The notes: generated by a model not told the origin, from the sequence alone. A stretch of 64,000 nt of DNA from Polaribacter sp. WD7 (GCF_003335085.1 NZ_QPEJ01000017.1:558001-622000), one strand, 5' to 3'; positions 45,901 through 54,188 are shown, counted from the stretch's first letter. Made by a program: numbers and translations.

Positions 45901-46080
45901 ACAATAAATACCAACATGGAAAATTGTTTTGTAAACGGTTTACCAAATTCAGACATTGCCAATGAAATTGTAACCGATAGAATTGTAAACCATACCTACA
46001 GCCAGTTGCAACAAACAAAATACAACAAGTACAAATACATTAAAATTGAATTGAATAATTTTATTGGAAGCCCTAGATAA
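42991..46080 (+). CDS. Large GT-C-like membrane protein with C-terminal soluble domains
   Basis: 1029 residues from ATG 42991 (a TTG at 42985 is also in frame). About 12 membrane helices lie in residues 5-560. The first extracytoplasmic loop, TLETTYDALIHLFFAEHYA, has the acidic residue expected in GT-C/PTPS-related proteins. One more helix follows near 620-645, then an NTF2-like domain (ENAIMAYYDAIDFKEFEKSY) and beta-rich modules. A role in polymerising or transferring sugars outside the cytoplasmic membrane is likely from context. The exact family is uncertain. Confidence 0.65.
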   Translation: MKQKTNTFLIAALLFGVAFHGSAIFFTLETTYDALIHLFFAEHYANSWFEPWSYKWYTGFTVMSYPPLVHQSIAALSLIGGLKFGLFTVALIGIVLFITGAYRFSLLITGNRTVAGYTALFASLSSSFLETLHVFGQLPSIIGISILMHALPEIYLWLKTGKYKYLFTSLSLIAVTVTSHHVTPIFGMIFFIFPLIGTVIMDKAREQVTSYKEVSFKIFIAVFLKRLKRNLLFGFSSLFLIVFCIFPYWINSKNNPITQVPIPHGSRDNFLEITSSGLVFFFIPWGIILLLLPYIFYRYFSKRYLFFGLSIAMLTLLGTGGTTPIPKIILGENAFNILTLDRFTLWASIMSLPIIGEFIYRLINGDLKTLMVAKFGAVYHKLFAGFFASLFLAMVVFTMSLGYFRPSQPQKIKMLPIVNFLNQDQHDKWRFLTLGFGDQMAWLSAQTNAMTVDGNYHSARRLPELTTRPIERLENSKFKGVAGIGSLQQFLTTPEKYNLKYVFSNDKFYDPILYFCGWQRLPALENGIMVWEKLNVPPLSTILPKDDVAKSLKLLWGIIPFLTVIIAFALNIQAIFLQSLKLKNRPVNDFYKFKLNFTKFPSKLLGAIHIWSCIVLLFFGYGMYLFYLKNDTQRTPENAIMAYYDAIDFKEFEKSYNLINPKSKKTIAQFMLEISVTDGVLNSYGKLDAIQTEIIKQTENFATVKVYTNWITPLEKINKTVYKDLKKIKGKWYIDPVEIEQDLPPDQLYSKNITKYFNQGRRRVTTEQTYHEDVLKQPVLEILKAKLVKRNNSYAIIGEIQNIDNVPADVVLKGTLYNDDNKELATYNAKYHIKHKLLPKETTSFRIDFEGIAWSKTQDSIPNTFNPDEFTPVEFEEQPTKFNLQAAGNVANLDLYKDATISSLAVKENQIEGTIFNAGLQQITIPQLLVSYYNDAKELIWVDHQFVKDAIRQERKQHFEYPLLQDDTIVTINTNMENCFVNGLPNSDIANEIVTDRIVNHTYSQLQQTKYNKYKYIKIELNNFIGSPR

Positions 46081-47294
46081 TGCATAAACACACAAACATC
46101 ATATTCTTTTGTATCCTTACTTTTTGTGGACTGATGTTTGGTCAACAAAAAGAAACTACAGAAACACAAATTTCTTTGCTTTCTACGCAACAAGAATTTG
46201 TTGCAGGAAACGATATTGTGTTAGAATTTAAAACCAAAACCACTAATTTTAGTTTGTATTGTACAAATAGTTACGGAAGCATTTTGGTAAACCACACACC
46301 AACAGATAAGGGCATTGCTTTTGCACTGCCAACCTTTTTCACCCAAAAAAGAGGTATTGTTTATTGGAAAGTATTTCAAAACGAAACCACTGCATTAGAA
46401 GGGAATTTTCATATAAAGCCTATTGAAAAATCGGAATCATTAGAAATATATTTAGGCCCACCAAGTATAGAAGCTGGTGGTAAAGATTTTACGATGTTGG
46501 TTGCTATTCCCACAGATTCTTTAGACAATCCTTTACCAAAAAATACTCCTGTTCTTATCAACACTCAGTTTTTAGCAAAAGAAGATAAAACCGAAGTAAC
46601 TACAAACAATTTAATTGCTTATCGTAACATTTATGCGCCTTTACAGTCTGGAAGAATGTTGTTATCTACCCAACATCAAGAAAAAAATTCTGTGGAATTG
46701 GATGTAAATATTGTACCTGCAATTCCTAAAAATTTCCAAATCTTTTTCACCCGAAATCATAGTTACGCAGATGGAAATCAAATTACAACATTTTACACCT
46801 CTGTTTTGAAAGACAGCTACAATAACGTTGTTAGCGATGGTACTTTTGTGTATTTCTATATTACCACTCGTGAAAACGCAGTCTTAAAAACCTTCGGACA
46901 AACTGTAAATGGTGTTGCCAAAGCAAAAATGATTCACCCAGATAAAGCGGCAAACTGGTCTGTTAAAGCGTTTATTGATGGTATTTCAGAAAGCAACTCA
47001 ATTGATATCAACTACCAACAAGCTATAAAAGATTTTAAGGTTGCTTTTACTAACGAAAATGCTAAAATAAAGGTAGGCCCTTTTCAAAGTTTTATGAACC
47101 AGATGATTCCAGATGGTTTAAAAGTTACCTTAACAGTATCTCAAAAAAATAACGTAGTAAAGGTATATTACAGAGAAACTAATAAAGGCTTTGCGCATTT
47201 TATTTTAAATAAAAACTTTTACCCAAAAGGTAACTACACCATAAAAATTGAAGCTGCTGGTTTGGTTAAAACGTATAAAAATATAGCATTATGA
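46080..47294 (+). CDS. Secreted Ig-like repeat protein of the EPS locus
   Basis: 404 residues with a signal peptide (FFCILTFCGLMFGQ). The remainder consists of beta-sandwich segments resembling invasin/macroglobulin-type Ig modules, for example GGKDFTMLVAIPTDSLDNP and GNQITTFYTSVLKDSYNN. No catalytic motif is seen. Its start overlaps the GT-C stop by one base and its end overlaps the next gene by four bases (ATGA). The three genes are thus one operon, and it probably acts in the periplasm with them. Confidence 0.65.
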   Translation: MHKHTNIIFFCILTFCGLMFGQQKETTETQISLLSTQQEFVAGNDIVLEFKTKTTNFSLYCTNSYGSILVNHTPTDKGIAFALPTFFTQKRGIVYWKVFQNETTALEGNFHIKPIEKSESLEIYLGPPSIEAGGKDFTMLVAIPTDSLDNPLPKNTPVLINTQFLAKEDKTEVTTNNLIAYRNIYAPLQSGRMLLSTQHQEKNSVELDVNIVPAIPKNFQIFFTRNHSYADGNQITTFYTSVLKDSYNNVVSDGTFVYFYITTRENAVLKTFGQTVNGVAKAKMIHPDKAANWSVKAFIDGISESNSIDINYQQAIKDFKVAFTNENAKIKVGPFQSFMNQMIPDGLKVTLTVSQKNNVVKVYYRETNKGFAHFILNKNFYPKGNYTIKIEAAGLVKTYKNIAL

Positions 47295-48805
47295 TAAGAA
47301 CAAACAAACTATTGATTCGTGCTATTTTAATAAGCTCTTACCTTTTGCTCTGCGCTATTTTGGTGTTTCTAATTAGCGGAATTCTCTCTTACTTAAATAC
47401 TGGAGCAGACAGAAGTACGCTACTGCATACGCAAATACATAAAGAAACGGTTTACACCCCACAATTAAGTTGGCAAGACAATGGCAACGAAGGAAGACCC
47501 ATTAGTCAACAAGTATTAAATGAGGTAGAAAACAACTATTTAGATGCTTGGTACATAAAACAAGTGGCATATAGAGAAAATAAAAAAACGGGAATCGAAG
47601 ATTTTTACACTAAAAATGCGAGAAAAAATCTATATGCTTCCATCAACAATAATGCGAAAAACAACACTTACATTGCAGCAACCACACTTTCTCATCAGCC
47701 AGATATTTTGTTTTATAGTGAAGATGGACAATTGATTGTTTTAGAAGACAAAGCTGTTGTAGAACACAAAAAGGTATTTCAGAACAAAAAACAGGTGTTG
47801 GAAACCACCGAACAGTCCGATTACAAACATATATTGTTATTGGAAGATGGTTTTTGGAGAATACGCCACAGTGTAAAAGAAAGCACGACGCCTTTTATTA
47901 AAAAAATTAAAGATACTCCTGCTGATTCTTTGCAAATTAAAGGCATCAACTATTATCCGCAAGACACACCTTGGGACATGTTTGGAGATGATTTTGATGC
48001 CCAAATTATTGCTAACGACTTTGAACTGATTAAAAAAACTGGTTTAAATACCATACGTATTTTTGTGCCTTACGAAGATTTTGGAAAAGCGAATCTAAAA
48101 GAAGACAAACTAGAAAAGCTACAACAGGTTTTAGATATAGCGTTAAAAAAGCAATTGAAAGTAGTGGTTACTTTGTTTGATTTTTACGGTAATTATGATG
48201 TTTTAGATTGGACGCTGACCTACAAACACGCCAGAGGTATTGTTACCAAATTTAAAGACCATAACGCTATTTTAGCTTGGGATTTAAAAAACGAACCCAA
48301 CTTAGATTTTGCTTCTAGAGGAAAAGAAAACGTGGTTTCTTGGTTAGACTATTTATTGGTTTTAATAAAATCTATTGATGAAACGCATCCTGTAACCATT
48401 GGTTGGTCTAATGTAGAAAGTGCAACTATTTTAAGCGATAAAGTAGATTATGTGTCTTTCCATTATTACGAAGATGTAGAACAATTTGAAACCCAATTTT
48501 TAGCATTGAAAAAACATATACCCAACAAGCCTTTAATTTTACAGGAATTTGGGTTGTCTTCTTATGGTGGATTTTGGAGACCGTTTGCAAGTTCTGAAAC
48601 CACACAAGCCGAATATCATAAAACCATACAACAAGTATTGACCAAACATAACATTCATTTTATGTCTTGGACGTTGTACGATTTTAAGGAAGTACCTAGC
48701 AGTGTTGTGGGTAAACTACCTTGGCGTACCAATCCTCAGAAAAAATTTGGTTTTATTGATGCTGATGGAAAGAAAAAGGCTTCTTTTGAGTTTATTTGTG
48801 AGTAG
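47291..48805 (+). CDS. Membrane-anchored GH5-like glycoside hydrolase
   Basis: 504 residues. One N-terminal membrane anchor (residues ~8-34), an NTF2-like segment (NNYLDAWYIKQVAYREN to DGFWRIRHS), then a TIM-barrel hydrolase of cellulase/GH5 type. The catalytic acid lies in WDLKNEPN and the nucleophile in LILQEFGLSS. Substrate conserved residues such as SFHYYED are present. In EPS loci such enzymes trim or release polymer during export (compare PelA, BcsZ). It ends the 42.99-48.8 kb operon and abuts the defence island. Confidence 0.8.
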   Translation: MIRTNKLLIRAILISSYLLLCAILVFLISGILSYLNTGADRSTLLHTQIHKETVYTPQLSWQDNGNEGRPISQQVLNEVENNYLDAWYIKQVAYRENKKTGIEDFYTKNARKNLYASINNNAKNNTYIAATTLSHQPDILFYSEDGQLIVLEDKAVVEHKKVFQNKKQVLETTEQSDYKHILLLEDGFWRIRHSVKESTTPFIKKIKDTPADSLQIKGINYYPQDTPWDMFGDDFDAQIIANDFELIKKTGLNTIRIFVPYEDFGKANLKEDKLEKLQQVLDIALKKQLKVVVTLFDFYGNYDVLDWTLTYKHARGIVTKFKDHNAILAWDLKNEPNLDFASRGKENVVSWLDYLLVLIKSIDETHPVTIGWSNVESATILSDKVDYVSFHYYEDVEQFETQFLALKKHIPNKPLILQEFGLSSYGGFWRPFASSETTQAEYHKTIQQVLTKHNIHFMSWTLYDFKEVPSSVVGKLPWRTNPQKKFGFIDADGKKKASFEFICE

Positions 48806-48846
48806 GGAGTTTTAACGGTTTTGTATTAATTTTGCTATGTTTTATT

Positions 48847-48888
48847 TAGCTAAAATTTAGTAATACAGTTTATAAATTGTTGTGAGCT
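48847..48888 (+). repeat. Cassette-end repeat, 3' side of OLD gene
   Basis: Contains AGCTAAAATTTAGTAATACA, then TTATAAATTGTTGTGAGC, ending 5 bp before the OLD stop codon. It resembles 50886-50930 in direct orientation and is inverted relative to 50789-50824. Confidence 0.6.
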
Positions 48889-48892
48889 GGCT

Positions 48893-50779
48893 TTATTCTA
48901 CAAATGCTTTTATTGTATCTAACCAACTTTTAATTTCATCAAATCCACCTCGTTCTTTTATCCGCTCAACTGTCATTTTTTCAATTGCTAGATTATTCAA
49001 CTGACGTTTAGCTCTTGATATTTTTTTCTTTTGCTTTTCTTCAGTTTTAACTGGGTCAGGATTTATTGTATTCCAATCTGTATTACTAGTTTCTTGATGA
49101 ACTGCCATAGCCACTTTTTCTGGAACATCTTCATCATCTATAATCTCAGATAAAGTTATATTGATATTTAATTCTCTATAACATTCAATTATTGCTGTAT
49201 TAAATCCTATTTTGGTATGCACTCCTTCTGCGTTTAAGTTTTCTACACTTTGCACATACGCAGGAATATCAGAGTCATAAATATGAATTTGTGATTGTAA
49301 TAAACCGTCTAAATATTTTTTCTCAATGTAAAATTTTAGTTGTGAACCACCAGTCGGGATAAATGCGACAGCTTCGTTGTTTTCTAAATTAATTACATTG
49401 TCATCTGCTGTATTTAATATCTTACTTAAACCTATTAAAGCATTGATATCATTCTCTCCTTCTACAAAAATTAGAACTTTGACTTTATTTTTAGGGTCAG
49501 GTAATGCTCCAAGAGTTTCAATAATTCGGTCAATTATTTGTTCGTTGTCTGTTCCGTCAGGATTAAGACCACTCTCTACATTTACTCGACCATTTTCTAA
49601 ATAAACATATCTTAACGAGCTTTTAGGTATCTCTTTAGCCAAGTTAGAGTTATGAGTTGTGAAAAATACTTGTGCATTCTCAGTTTCAGAAAGTTCTTTC
49701 AGGGCATTAACTATCATTAGTTGAAAATCTGGATGCTGAGATGTTTCGGGTTCTTCTAGAGCATATATTATATTTGGCGCATTTGCTGTTCTTCTATTCT
49801 CGACTTGAGCTCTAAAGAAACTTAATAGAACAAGTCTTCGCATACCACTTCCTCGTTTATTTAGAGGGACACCTCTATCATCTTCTAAAGTTAGTTTGAA
49901 TATTGAATTCCAAGTCGGCTCCTTAGGGAAATTAGAACGTAACGTTTCTGCCAATTCCGAATCCAAATCATTTAATTTATTAATTGTCTCATCAGCTAAA
50001 TTAGTAGATGCATCTTGAACAGCTTCTTTAAGTTGTTGAAGTAATGGTGTAATGTTATCACGTTTAAGAACCTCTTTTATGATTTCCTTCATTGGGTCTT
50101 GAATGTCGGAATCTTGGTCATTTAACGGTTTGTCAACAAAGAATAAAGAGAATAGGGGTAAATATTTTTTAAGGTTAATCCAAATTTTCTTTCTATTATC
50201 CTCATTGTCTAATTTTCCGTCAATTTTTATTTGAGTTATTTGAGTGGTTATTTGTCCATCTTCATAAAAGTGATTCCTAATAGCATTTCTTAATTCTTTA
50301 CTTTTACTTCTATTAACACCTTCAGGATTGATTCCTAATTCTTCAAATTGTATTTTTAGAGTTGTTCTTTTTTTGGAAAGTAAGTCTGTAAGATTTTCGT
50401 TATCAGGATAATCACAAACAATAACTGACTCTTCTGAAACACTTCCAGAACCTGAAACTGGAAATATTTTTTTTATTTCAAGTTTACCATCTGAGTTTAA
50501 AAGGAATTCATCAGAAAGATTTGTTGAGATTGTATCATCTAAAATAAGTTCGTCAGGTAATTCGGTAAAAACGCAAGTAATTTCAATTTTACTGTTATCA
50601 TTTTCAATGCATAAATCGTTTTTATCAGGTTTCCCATTAAAAAAAATATTTAGCGCTTCAAGGATTGTAGATTTACCTATATCATTTTTTCCAATTATTA
50701 CATTCAAATTAGAAATATGTATTTCAGTTTCTTGGGAGTAACTTCTAAAATTCTTTAATTTAAGTGTTTTTAGTTTCAT
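48893..50779 (-). CDS. OLD-family ATP-dependent nuclease (AAA + TOPRIM)
   Basis: 628 residues. N-terminal ABC-type ATPase with Walker A GKNDIGKST (residues 30-38), signature-like KRGSGMRRLVLLSFF, Walker B IIYALEEPETSQHP and HNSNLAKEIP. A C-terminal TOPRIM nuclease domain begins at KVLIFVEGENDINAL with later acidic residues (HIYDSDIPAY). Overcoming-lysogenisation-defect nucleases act in anti-phage defence, either alone (class 1) or with a UvrD-like helicase GajB (class 2, Gabija). No helicase gene is adjacent. Cassette-like repeats flank it. Confidence 0.85.
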   Translation of the reverse strand: MKLKTLKLKNFRSYSQETEIHISNLNVIIGKNDIGKSTILEALNIFFNGKPDKNDLCIENDNSKIEITCVFTELPDELILDDTISTNLSDEFLLNSDGKLEIKKIFPVSGSGSVSEESVIVCDYPDNENLTDLLSKKRTTLKIQFEELGINPEGVNRSKSKELRNAIRNHFYEDGQITTQITQIKIDGKLDNEDNRKKIWINLKKYLPLFSLFFVDKPLNDQDSDIQDPMKEIIKEVLKRDNITPLLQQLKEAVQDASTNLADETINKLNDLDSELAETLRSNFPKEPTWNSIFKLTLEDDRGVPLNKRGSGMRRLVLLSFFRAQVENRRTANAPNIIYALEEPETSQHPDFQLMIVNALKELSETENAQVFFTTHNSNLAKEIPKSSLRYVYLENGRVNVESGLNPDGTDNEQIIDRIIETLGALPDPKNKVKVLIFVEGENDINALIGLSKILNTADDNVINLENNEAVAFIPTGGSQLKFYIEKKYLDGLLQSQIHIYDSDIPAYVQSVENLNAEGVHTKIGFNTAIIECYRELNINITLSEIIDDEDVPEKVAMAVHQETSNTDWNTINPDPVKTEEKQKKKISRAKRQLNNLAIEKMTVERIKERGGFDEIKSWLDTIKAFVE

Positions 50780-50788
50780 AGTTTTTTT

Positions 50789-50824
50789 AGCTTACTCACA
50801 ACGTTTCTTTATAAGTTTTATTAC
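50789..50824 (-). repeat. Cassette-end repeat, 5' side of OLD gene
   Basis: Reverse complement reads GTAATAAAACTTATAAAG, AAACGTTGTGAGTAAGCT. It is the inverted counterpart of the repeat at 48860-48888 (GTAATACAGTTTATAAATTG, TTGTGAGCT). Confidence 0.6.
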
Positions 50825-50885
50825 GGATTTATCAAGCTTAAAAGTATGTAATACTGATTAGAAAGTTCGCAAAAACTTTCTTAAG

Positions 50886-50930
50886 TAAGCTAAAAATTAG
50901 CAATACACCTTATACTTTGTTTTGCATTCG
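50886..50930 (+). repeat. Cassette-end repeat, 3' side of PLD gene
   Basis: AGCTAAAAATTAGCAATACA then CCTTATACTTTGTTTTGCATT. It aligns with 48848-48888 over about 43 bp with roughly 75% identity by eye. A small GCTAA/TTAGC hairpin is included. Confidence 0.6.
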
Positions 50931-50941
50931 TATTTTTTATT

Positions 50942-51931
50942 TTATTGTTCGATTTTATTCATTATAAAACTTGCAAAATCTGATTCTAATCTTATTTTAT
51001 CTTTTTTAAAATTTAATGCACCTAATCCCTTACTCTTGTTATGGGTAATAAATTCAGTTGGGTTGTTTTCTAAGTATTCACTTATTAAGTTACTAGCGTA
51101 CAAACTCTTTTTCATCCAGACTTTCCCAAAATCTGGTGTTAGGTTTTGTCCTGTTAAATAATAAGACCATCTTTTCATCCATTCTTCAGATTGTTCATTT
51201 TCAGTAAACTTAGCTCCTATTGTTTTTACTTTATATATTGTCAGTATTCTTTTTGCTCCAATTCCGTAAGCAATAATAATGTCGTTTACTCTTATTGCTT
51301 TTGGGTTTACTGCAAAATGTAATTCGACTTCCAGGTCCGAAAATTTTTGATTTTCTGTTATTGGATTTTCACTAACTCCAATAGGTTTTAACCAAAACTG
51401 GGGTAACTTTTTTTTCTGTGATATATTCCAAATTTTTGGAAGTTTGAATCCATAGTTTTCATCTTTGCTTTTTTCTTTCTTTTTATCTTTTGTTTCTTTT
51501 AGCTCAATGCGTTTTATTTTAATAGACTTTTTCCAAAAATTTTCATAAGTCGATATAGATTCTTTAGACTCTTCTTCATTTAGAAATATTCCAATTTCGT
51601 GTCTTCTATAAAAAGCTGTCTCGGTTAGATTAGCAGATGTAACAAGACATTTATTGTCAATTATGTAAATTTTTGCATGAACACCAGTCAAAGTTCTTAA
51701 TTCGCCAGTTTTAATTATTCTTTTAAAGAACTTAAAATTTAGTTTAGATACTTCCTTTATATCAGTAATAAATTTTTTTTCAACTTTTGAACTGTTGATT
51801 TTATTATTACTTATCGTTTCTATAAATTTCAAACTTCCAACATAAGGCGAACAAATCCATATTCTATTTTTTGCAGAGTTAAGTAACCTAGCAAATTCAT
51901 TTAACAATTCATTTCCGAATAATGTTTTCAT
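50942..51931 (-). CDS. Phospholipase D-like nuclease with EVE/PUA-like C-terminal domain
   Basis: 329 residues. The N-terminal ~130 form a single HKD domain: RIWICSPYVG, H85-x-K87-x4-D92 (VHAKIYIID) and SANLTETAF. After a Lys-rich linker (145-160), residues ~178-272 (QFWLKPIG, IRVNDIIIAYGIGAKRILTIYKV, RWSYYL) follow the strand and aromatic pattern of EVE/PUA-like modified-base readers. The combination suggests a modified-DNA-targeted restriction nuclease. The EVE call is by pattern only. It lies in the defence island between cassette-type repeats. Confidence 0.65.
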   Translation of the reverse strand: MKTLFGNELLNEFARLLNSAKNRIWICSPYVGSLKFIETISNNKINSSKVEKKFITDIKEVSKLNFKFFKRIIKTGELRTLTGVHAKIYIIDNKCLVTSANLTETAFYRRHEIGIFLNEEESKESISTYENFWKKSIKIKRIELKETKDKKKEKSKDENYGFKLPKIWNISQKKKLPQFWLKPIGVSENPITENQKFSDLEVELHFAVNPKAIRVNDIIIAYGIGAKRILTIYKVKTIGAKFTENEQSEEWMKRWSYYLTGQNLTPDFGKVWMKKSLYASNLISEYLENNPTEFITHNKSKGLGALNFKKDKIRLESDFASFIMNKIEQ

Positions 51932-51942
51932 TGGTTCATATA

Positions 51943-51970
51943 TGATTCACAACACCTCTTATATTAAACC
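51943..51970 (-). repeat. Cassette-end repeat, 5' side of PLD gene
   Basis: GATTCACAACACCTCTTATA and following bases resemble CTCACAACGTTTCTTTATAA before the OLD gene. This is the weakest of the four ends. Confidence 0.4.
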
Positions 51971-52013
51971 CTTTAGCGTTTACTTAGATAAATTATAAGA
52001 TTTTATTAGATGC

Positions 52014-52102
52014 AATTTTTCTTTCAAGTCTAAAAATACAAAAAGTTCTATCAAAACGATAGAACTCTCATAAAAAGTTAGCATTATATATTCTAAAGAG
52101 AT
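52014..52102. repeat. Direct repeat left of the toxin-antitoxin pair, with terminator
   Basis: Matches 52883-52977 over about 88 bp with a few substitutions and short indels. It includes the hairpin AGTTCTATC/GATAGAACT (52044-52066) with an A-run that reads as T5 on the minus strand. It overlaps the last codons of the PIN gene. Confidence 0.8.
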
Positions 52103-52506
52103 TTTAAAAACTCGTCTGCTGTCATTACAGGTAGTAATGATTTTTTAAAATCCTTTCCATTTCTTGTTATTATAATGTCACATTCTGATTCAGTAGCACT
52201 AAAATACTGTAAAGCATCCTCAAAATCCTTAATTGATGAGTTTAATCCTTTTTCAATTGTTTGTTCATCAAGAGAGCATATTTCACAAATAATTTTAAAT
52301 TTTCTGAGTTTTTCTCTTGCAATTTTCTCGTTCTCAAATTTTGCTACAAAGTAATTTACTCTGGCAAAAGAAATGGGAGATATAACCATTGTGAGTTTTG
52401 CTTTTTCAGCCAAAGTTGCAATTTTAGCAATTGGCTCATAAAACGGTTTTCGTTCTCCTAAAAAATCCAACATCACGTTGGTATCTATAAAAATTCTTTT
52501 ACTCAT
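52093..52506 (-). CDS. PIN-domain toxin (VapC-like)
   Basis: 137 residues. Acidic active-site residues are visible: RIFIDTNVMLDFLGER (Asp7, Asp12), then FEDALQYFSA and CDIIITRNGKDF. PIN toxins are RNases that cut tRNA or rRNA. Translation is coupled to the antitoxin gene, which it overlaps by 4 bp. Its transcript ends at the hairpin inside the left direct repeat. Confidence 0.9.
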   Translation of the reverse strand: MSKRIFIDTNVMLDFLGERKPFYEPIAKIATLAEKAKLTMVISPISFARVNYFVAKFENEKIAREKLRKFKIICEICSLDEQTIEKGLNSSIKDFEDALQYFSATESECDIIITRNGKDFKKSLLPVMTADEFLKSL

Positions 52507-52751
52507 TTGTATTTCTCATTCAAATAGTCAGAATATTCTTTCTTATAGTCTAAATTAGCTGGAATTTCAGTTCCTGTTGAAATGCTTTTTACAAAAGGTG
52601 AAATTTCAAATTCAGCGGTATCATCATTAGAAGTCAAAGATTGTAAATAAGCTTCTACTATACGAGATAAACTCATTTTTTTATTTGAGGCATACTCCTT
52701 GGCTCTTTCAATAATTTCCTGATTAAGTTTTAAAGTTAATTTTTTATCCAT
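52503..52751 (-). CDS. Antitoxin of the PIN pair (DUF6364-like)
   Basis: 82 residues from ATG 52751 (MDKKLTLKLNQEIIERAKEY); a GTG one codon upstream is the only alternative. The N-terminal ribbon-helix-helix pattern with KKMSLSRIVEAYLQSL is typical of DUF6364-type antitoxins. The C-terminus (SPFVKSI) is the usual toxin-binding tail. It probably represses its own promoter. Confidence 0.85.
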   Translation of the reverse strand: MDKKLTLKLNQEIIERAKEYASNKKMSLSRIVEAYLQSLTSNDDTAEFEISPFVKSISTGTEIPANLDYKKEYSDYLNEKYK

Positions 52752-52882
52752 CACAAATTATATATACGTACAAAAATAATAAAAAAATACGTGCATTAAA
52801 TGTTAAAAGTAAACTTTAGTAAGTGGCATTGTTTTAACCAACTGCTTCCAGATCAATATTTTTAAGATTGATTTTGAAAATG

Positions 52883-52977
52883 TAATTTTTTTCTTTCAAC
52901 TCTAAAAACACAAAAAAGTTCTATCAAAACGATAGAACTCTTGTATAAAAACTAGCTTGTATATATTTTAAAAAGGA
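52883..52977. repeat. Direct repeat right of the toxin-antitoxin pair, GT4 terminator
   Basis: Second copy of 52014-52102, lying directly after the GT4 stop codon. The hairpin AGTTCTATC/GATAGAACT at 52917-52939 with an A-run upstream acts as the GT4 terminator on the minus strand. Confidence 0.8.
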
Positions 52978-52979
52978 GG

Positions 52980-54188
52980 TTATGCCTGAGCTACTTCAAT
53001 CTTTTCAACAGATTTTTTGTTGTTAATCTTAGTAAATTCTTCCAAATACATGTTTGTAATTCTACCCATTGGAAAAGCAGTAGCTGCTTTGTAGTTGGTT
53101 TCCCCTAATTCTATTCTGTATGCTTCATTAGTTACAATTGCTTTAATGGCATTTGCTAAACTTGCTACATTTTCTGGTTCAAAGAATTCGCCTCTGTACC
53201 CTTCGTCTTCAATCAACGTAGCTAAATCACCTAAATTTGGCATTACTACTGCTCTACCATAACTGCCTGCTTGGTGTAAAACCCCAGAGCTTCCCGTAGT
53301 AGACGTATATGGAAACACCACTACGGCACTTTCTGTAAACAAAGGCGCTACCTCTTCTTCTTCTACATAACCTGTAAACGTTAGTTGCGAAACGTGTTTG
53401 TATTGGTTTTGTACATTCTCTAAGTATCCTGGCACATTTGGGTTGTCTGTTCCTGCAATTACAATCTCTAAATCTAAATTGGTCTCTTTTCTTACTTGCA
53501 CTACTGCCTCTATCATAGATTCTACCTTTTTGTACGTACCAAACTTTCCGAAAGTCATTATTTTTAAAGGTCCTTTTGGTAATTCTTGCGAAGGATTTGC
53601 TGGTATTTCAAACGTTCCGTGTGGAATCATTTTTACGTTATCTACTTTGTATTTTTCTTTTAACGTATCTACATATTTATCCATGGTAACCGCCACTAGG
53701 TCTGCTTTTAAAATCAATTTTGTTAAGGTGGTTCCAATAAAATTATAGACTTTCTGCGCTATTTTGTTAGATGTAAATCCTGCACTTTCTAAATCTACCT
53801 GCTCTAAAATATTATGTAACAACACAATCGTAGGGATCCTTTTGATTTTACAAATTAAGGGCAGCGCTAAGCCTAAAGCTGCTGCTATCTTTTTATCGCC
53901 AAACTTCATAAACTGCAAGTTGAACAATACTGCATCTGGTTTGGTCTGGTTGATGGCTCTAGTAACATTTACAATGTTTGCATAACTGTTAAACTTCCAG
54001 CATTCTTTGATGGTTATTTTACATCCATTTTCTTCAAAATTGATGTCTTTTGCCTCTGGAGTTTCATCGGTTAACAAAATAATTTCTGTAATGGTTTCTT
54101 TAGTTCTAAAACTTTTTACCAAGTGGTATGCATACTCATTTAAAGTTACTTTACTAGGCGGAAATGCGGTTACGATTGCTAGTTTCAT
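52980..54188 (-). CDS. GT4-family glycosyltransferase (EPS)
   Basis: 402 residues from ATG 54188 (MKLAIVTAFPPSKVTLNEYA); the frame is open to 54227 without a better start. GT-B fold: N-terminal acceptor half, then KIMTFGKFGTYKKVESMIEA and IAGTDNPNVPGY. The nucleotide-sugar half follows, with VVVFPYTSTTGSSGVLHQA and the EX7E-type segment EFFEPENVASL. It probably assembles the EPS repeat in the cytoplasm. The upstream region carries the ATTCGTCTA box shared by the other EPS promoters. Confidence 0.87.
   Translation of the reverse strand: MKLAIVTAFPPSKVTLNEYAYHLVKSFRTKETITEIILLTDETPEAKDINFEENGCKITIKECWKFNSYANIVNVTRAINQTKPDAVLFNLQFMKFGDKKIAAALGLALPLICKIKRIPTIVLLHNILEQVDLESAGFTSNKIAQKVYNFIGTTLTKLILKADLVAVTMDKYVDTLKEKYKVDNVKMIPHGTFEIPANPSQELPKGPLKIMTFGKFGTYKKVESMIEAVVQVRKETNLDLEIVIAGTDNPNVPGYLENVQNQYKHVSQLTFTGYVEEEEVAPLFTESAVVVFPYTSTTGSSGVLHQAGSYGRAVVMPNLGDLATLIEDEGYRGEFFEPENVASLANAIKAIVTNEAYRIELGETNYKAATAFPMGRITNMYLEEFTKINNKKSVEKIEVAQA

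Noticed and set aside
48893..50779. Gabija system (GajA/GajB)
   Set aside because: The OLD-like protein would fit GajA, but no UvrD-like helicase gene is next to it in the window.
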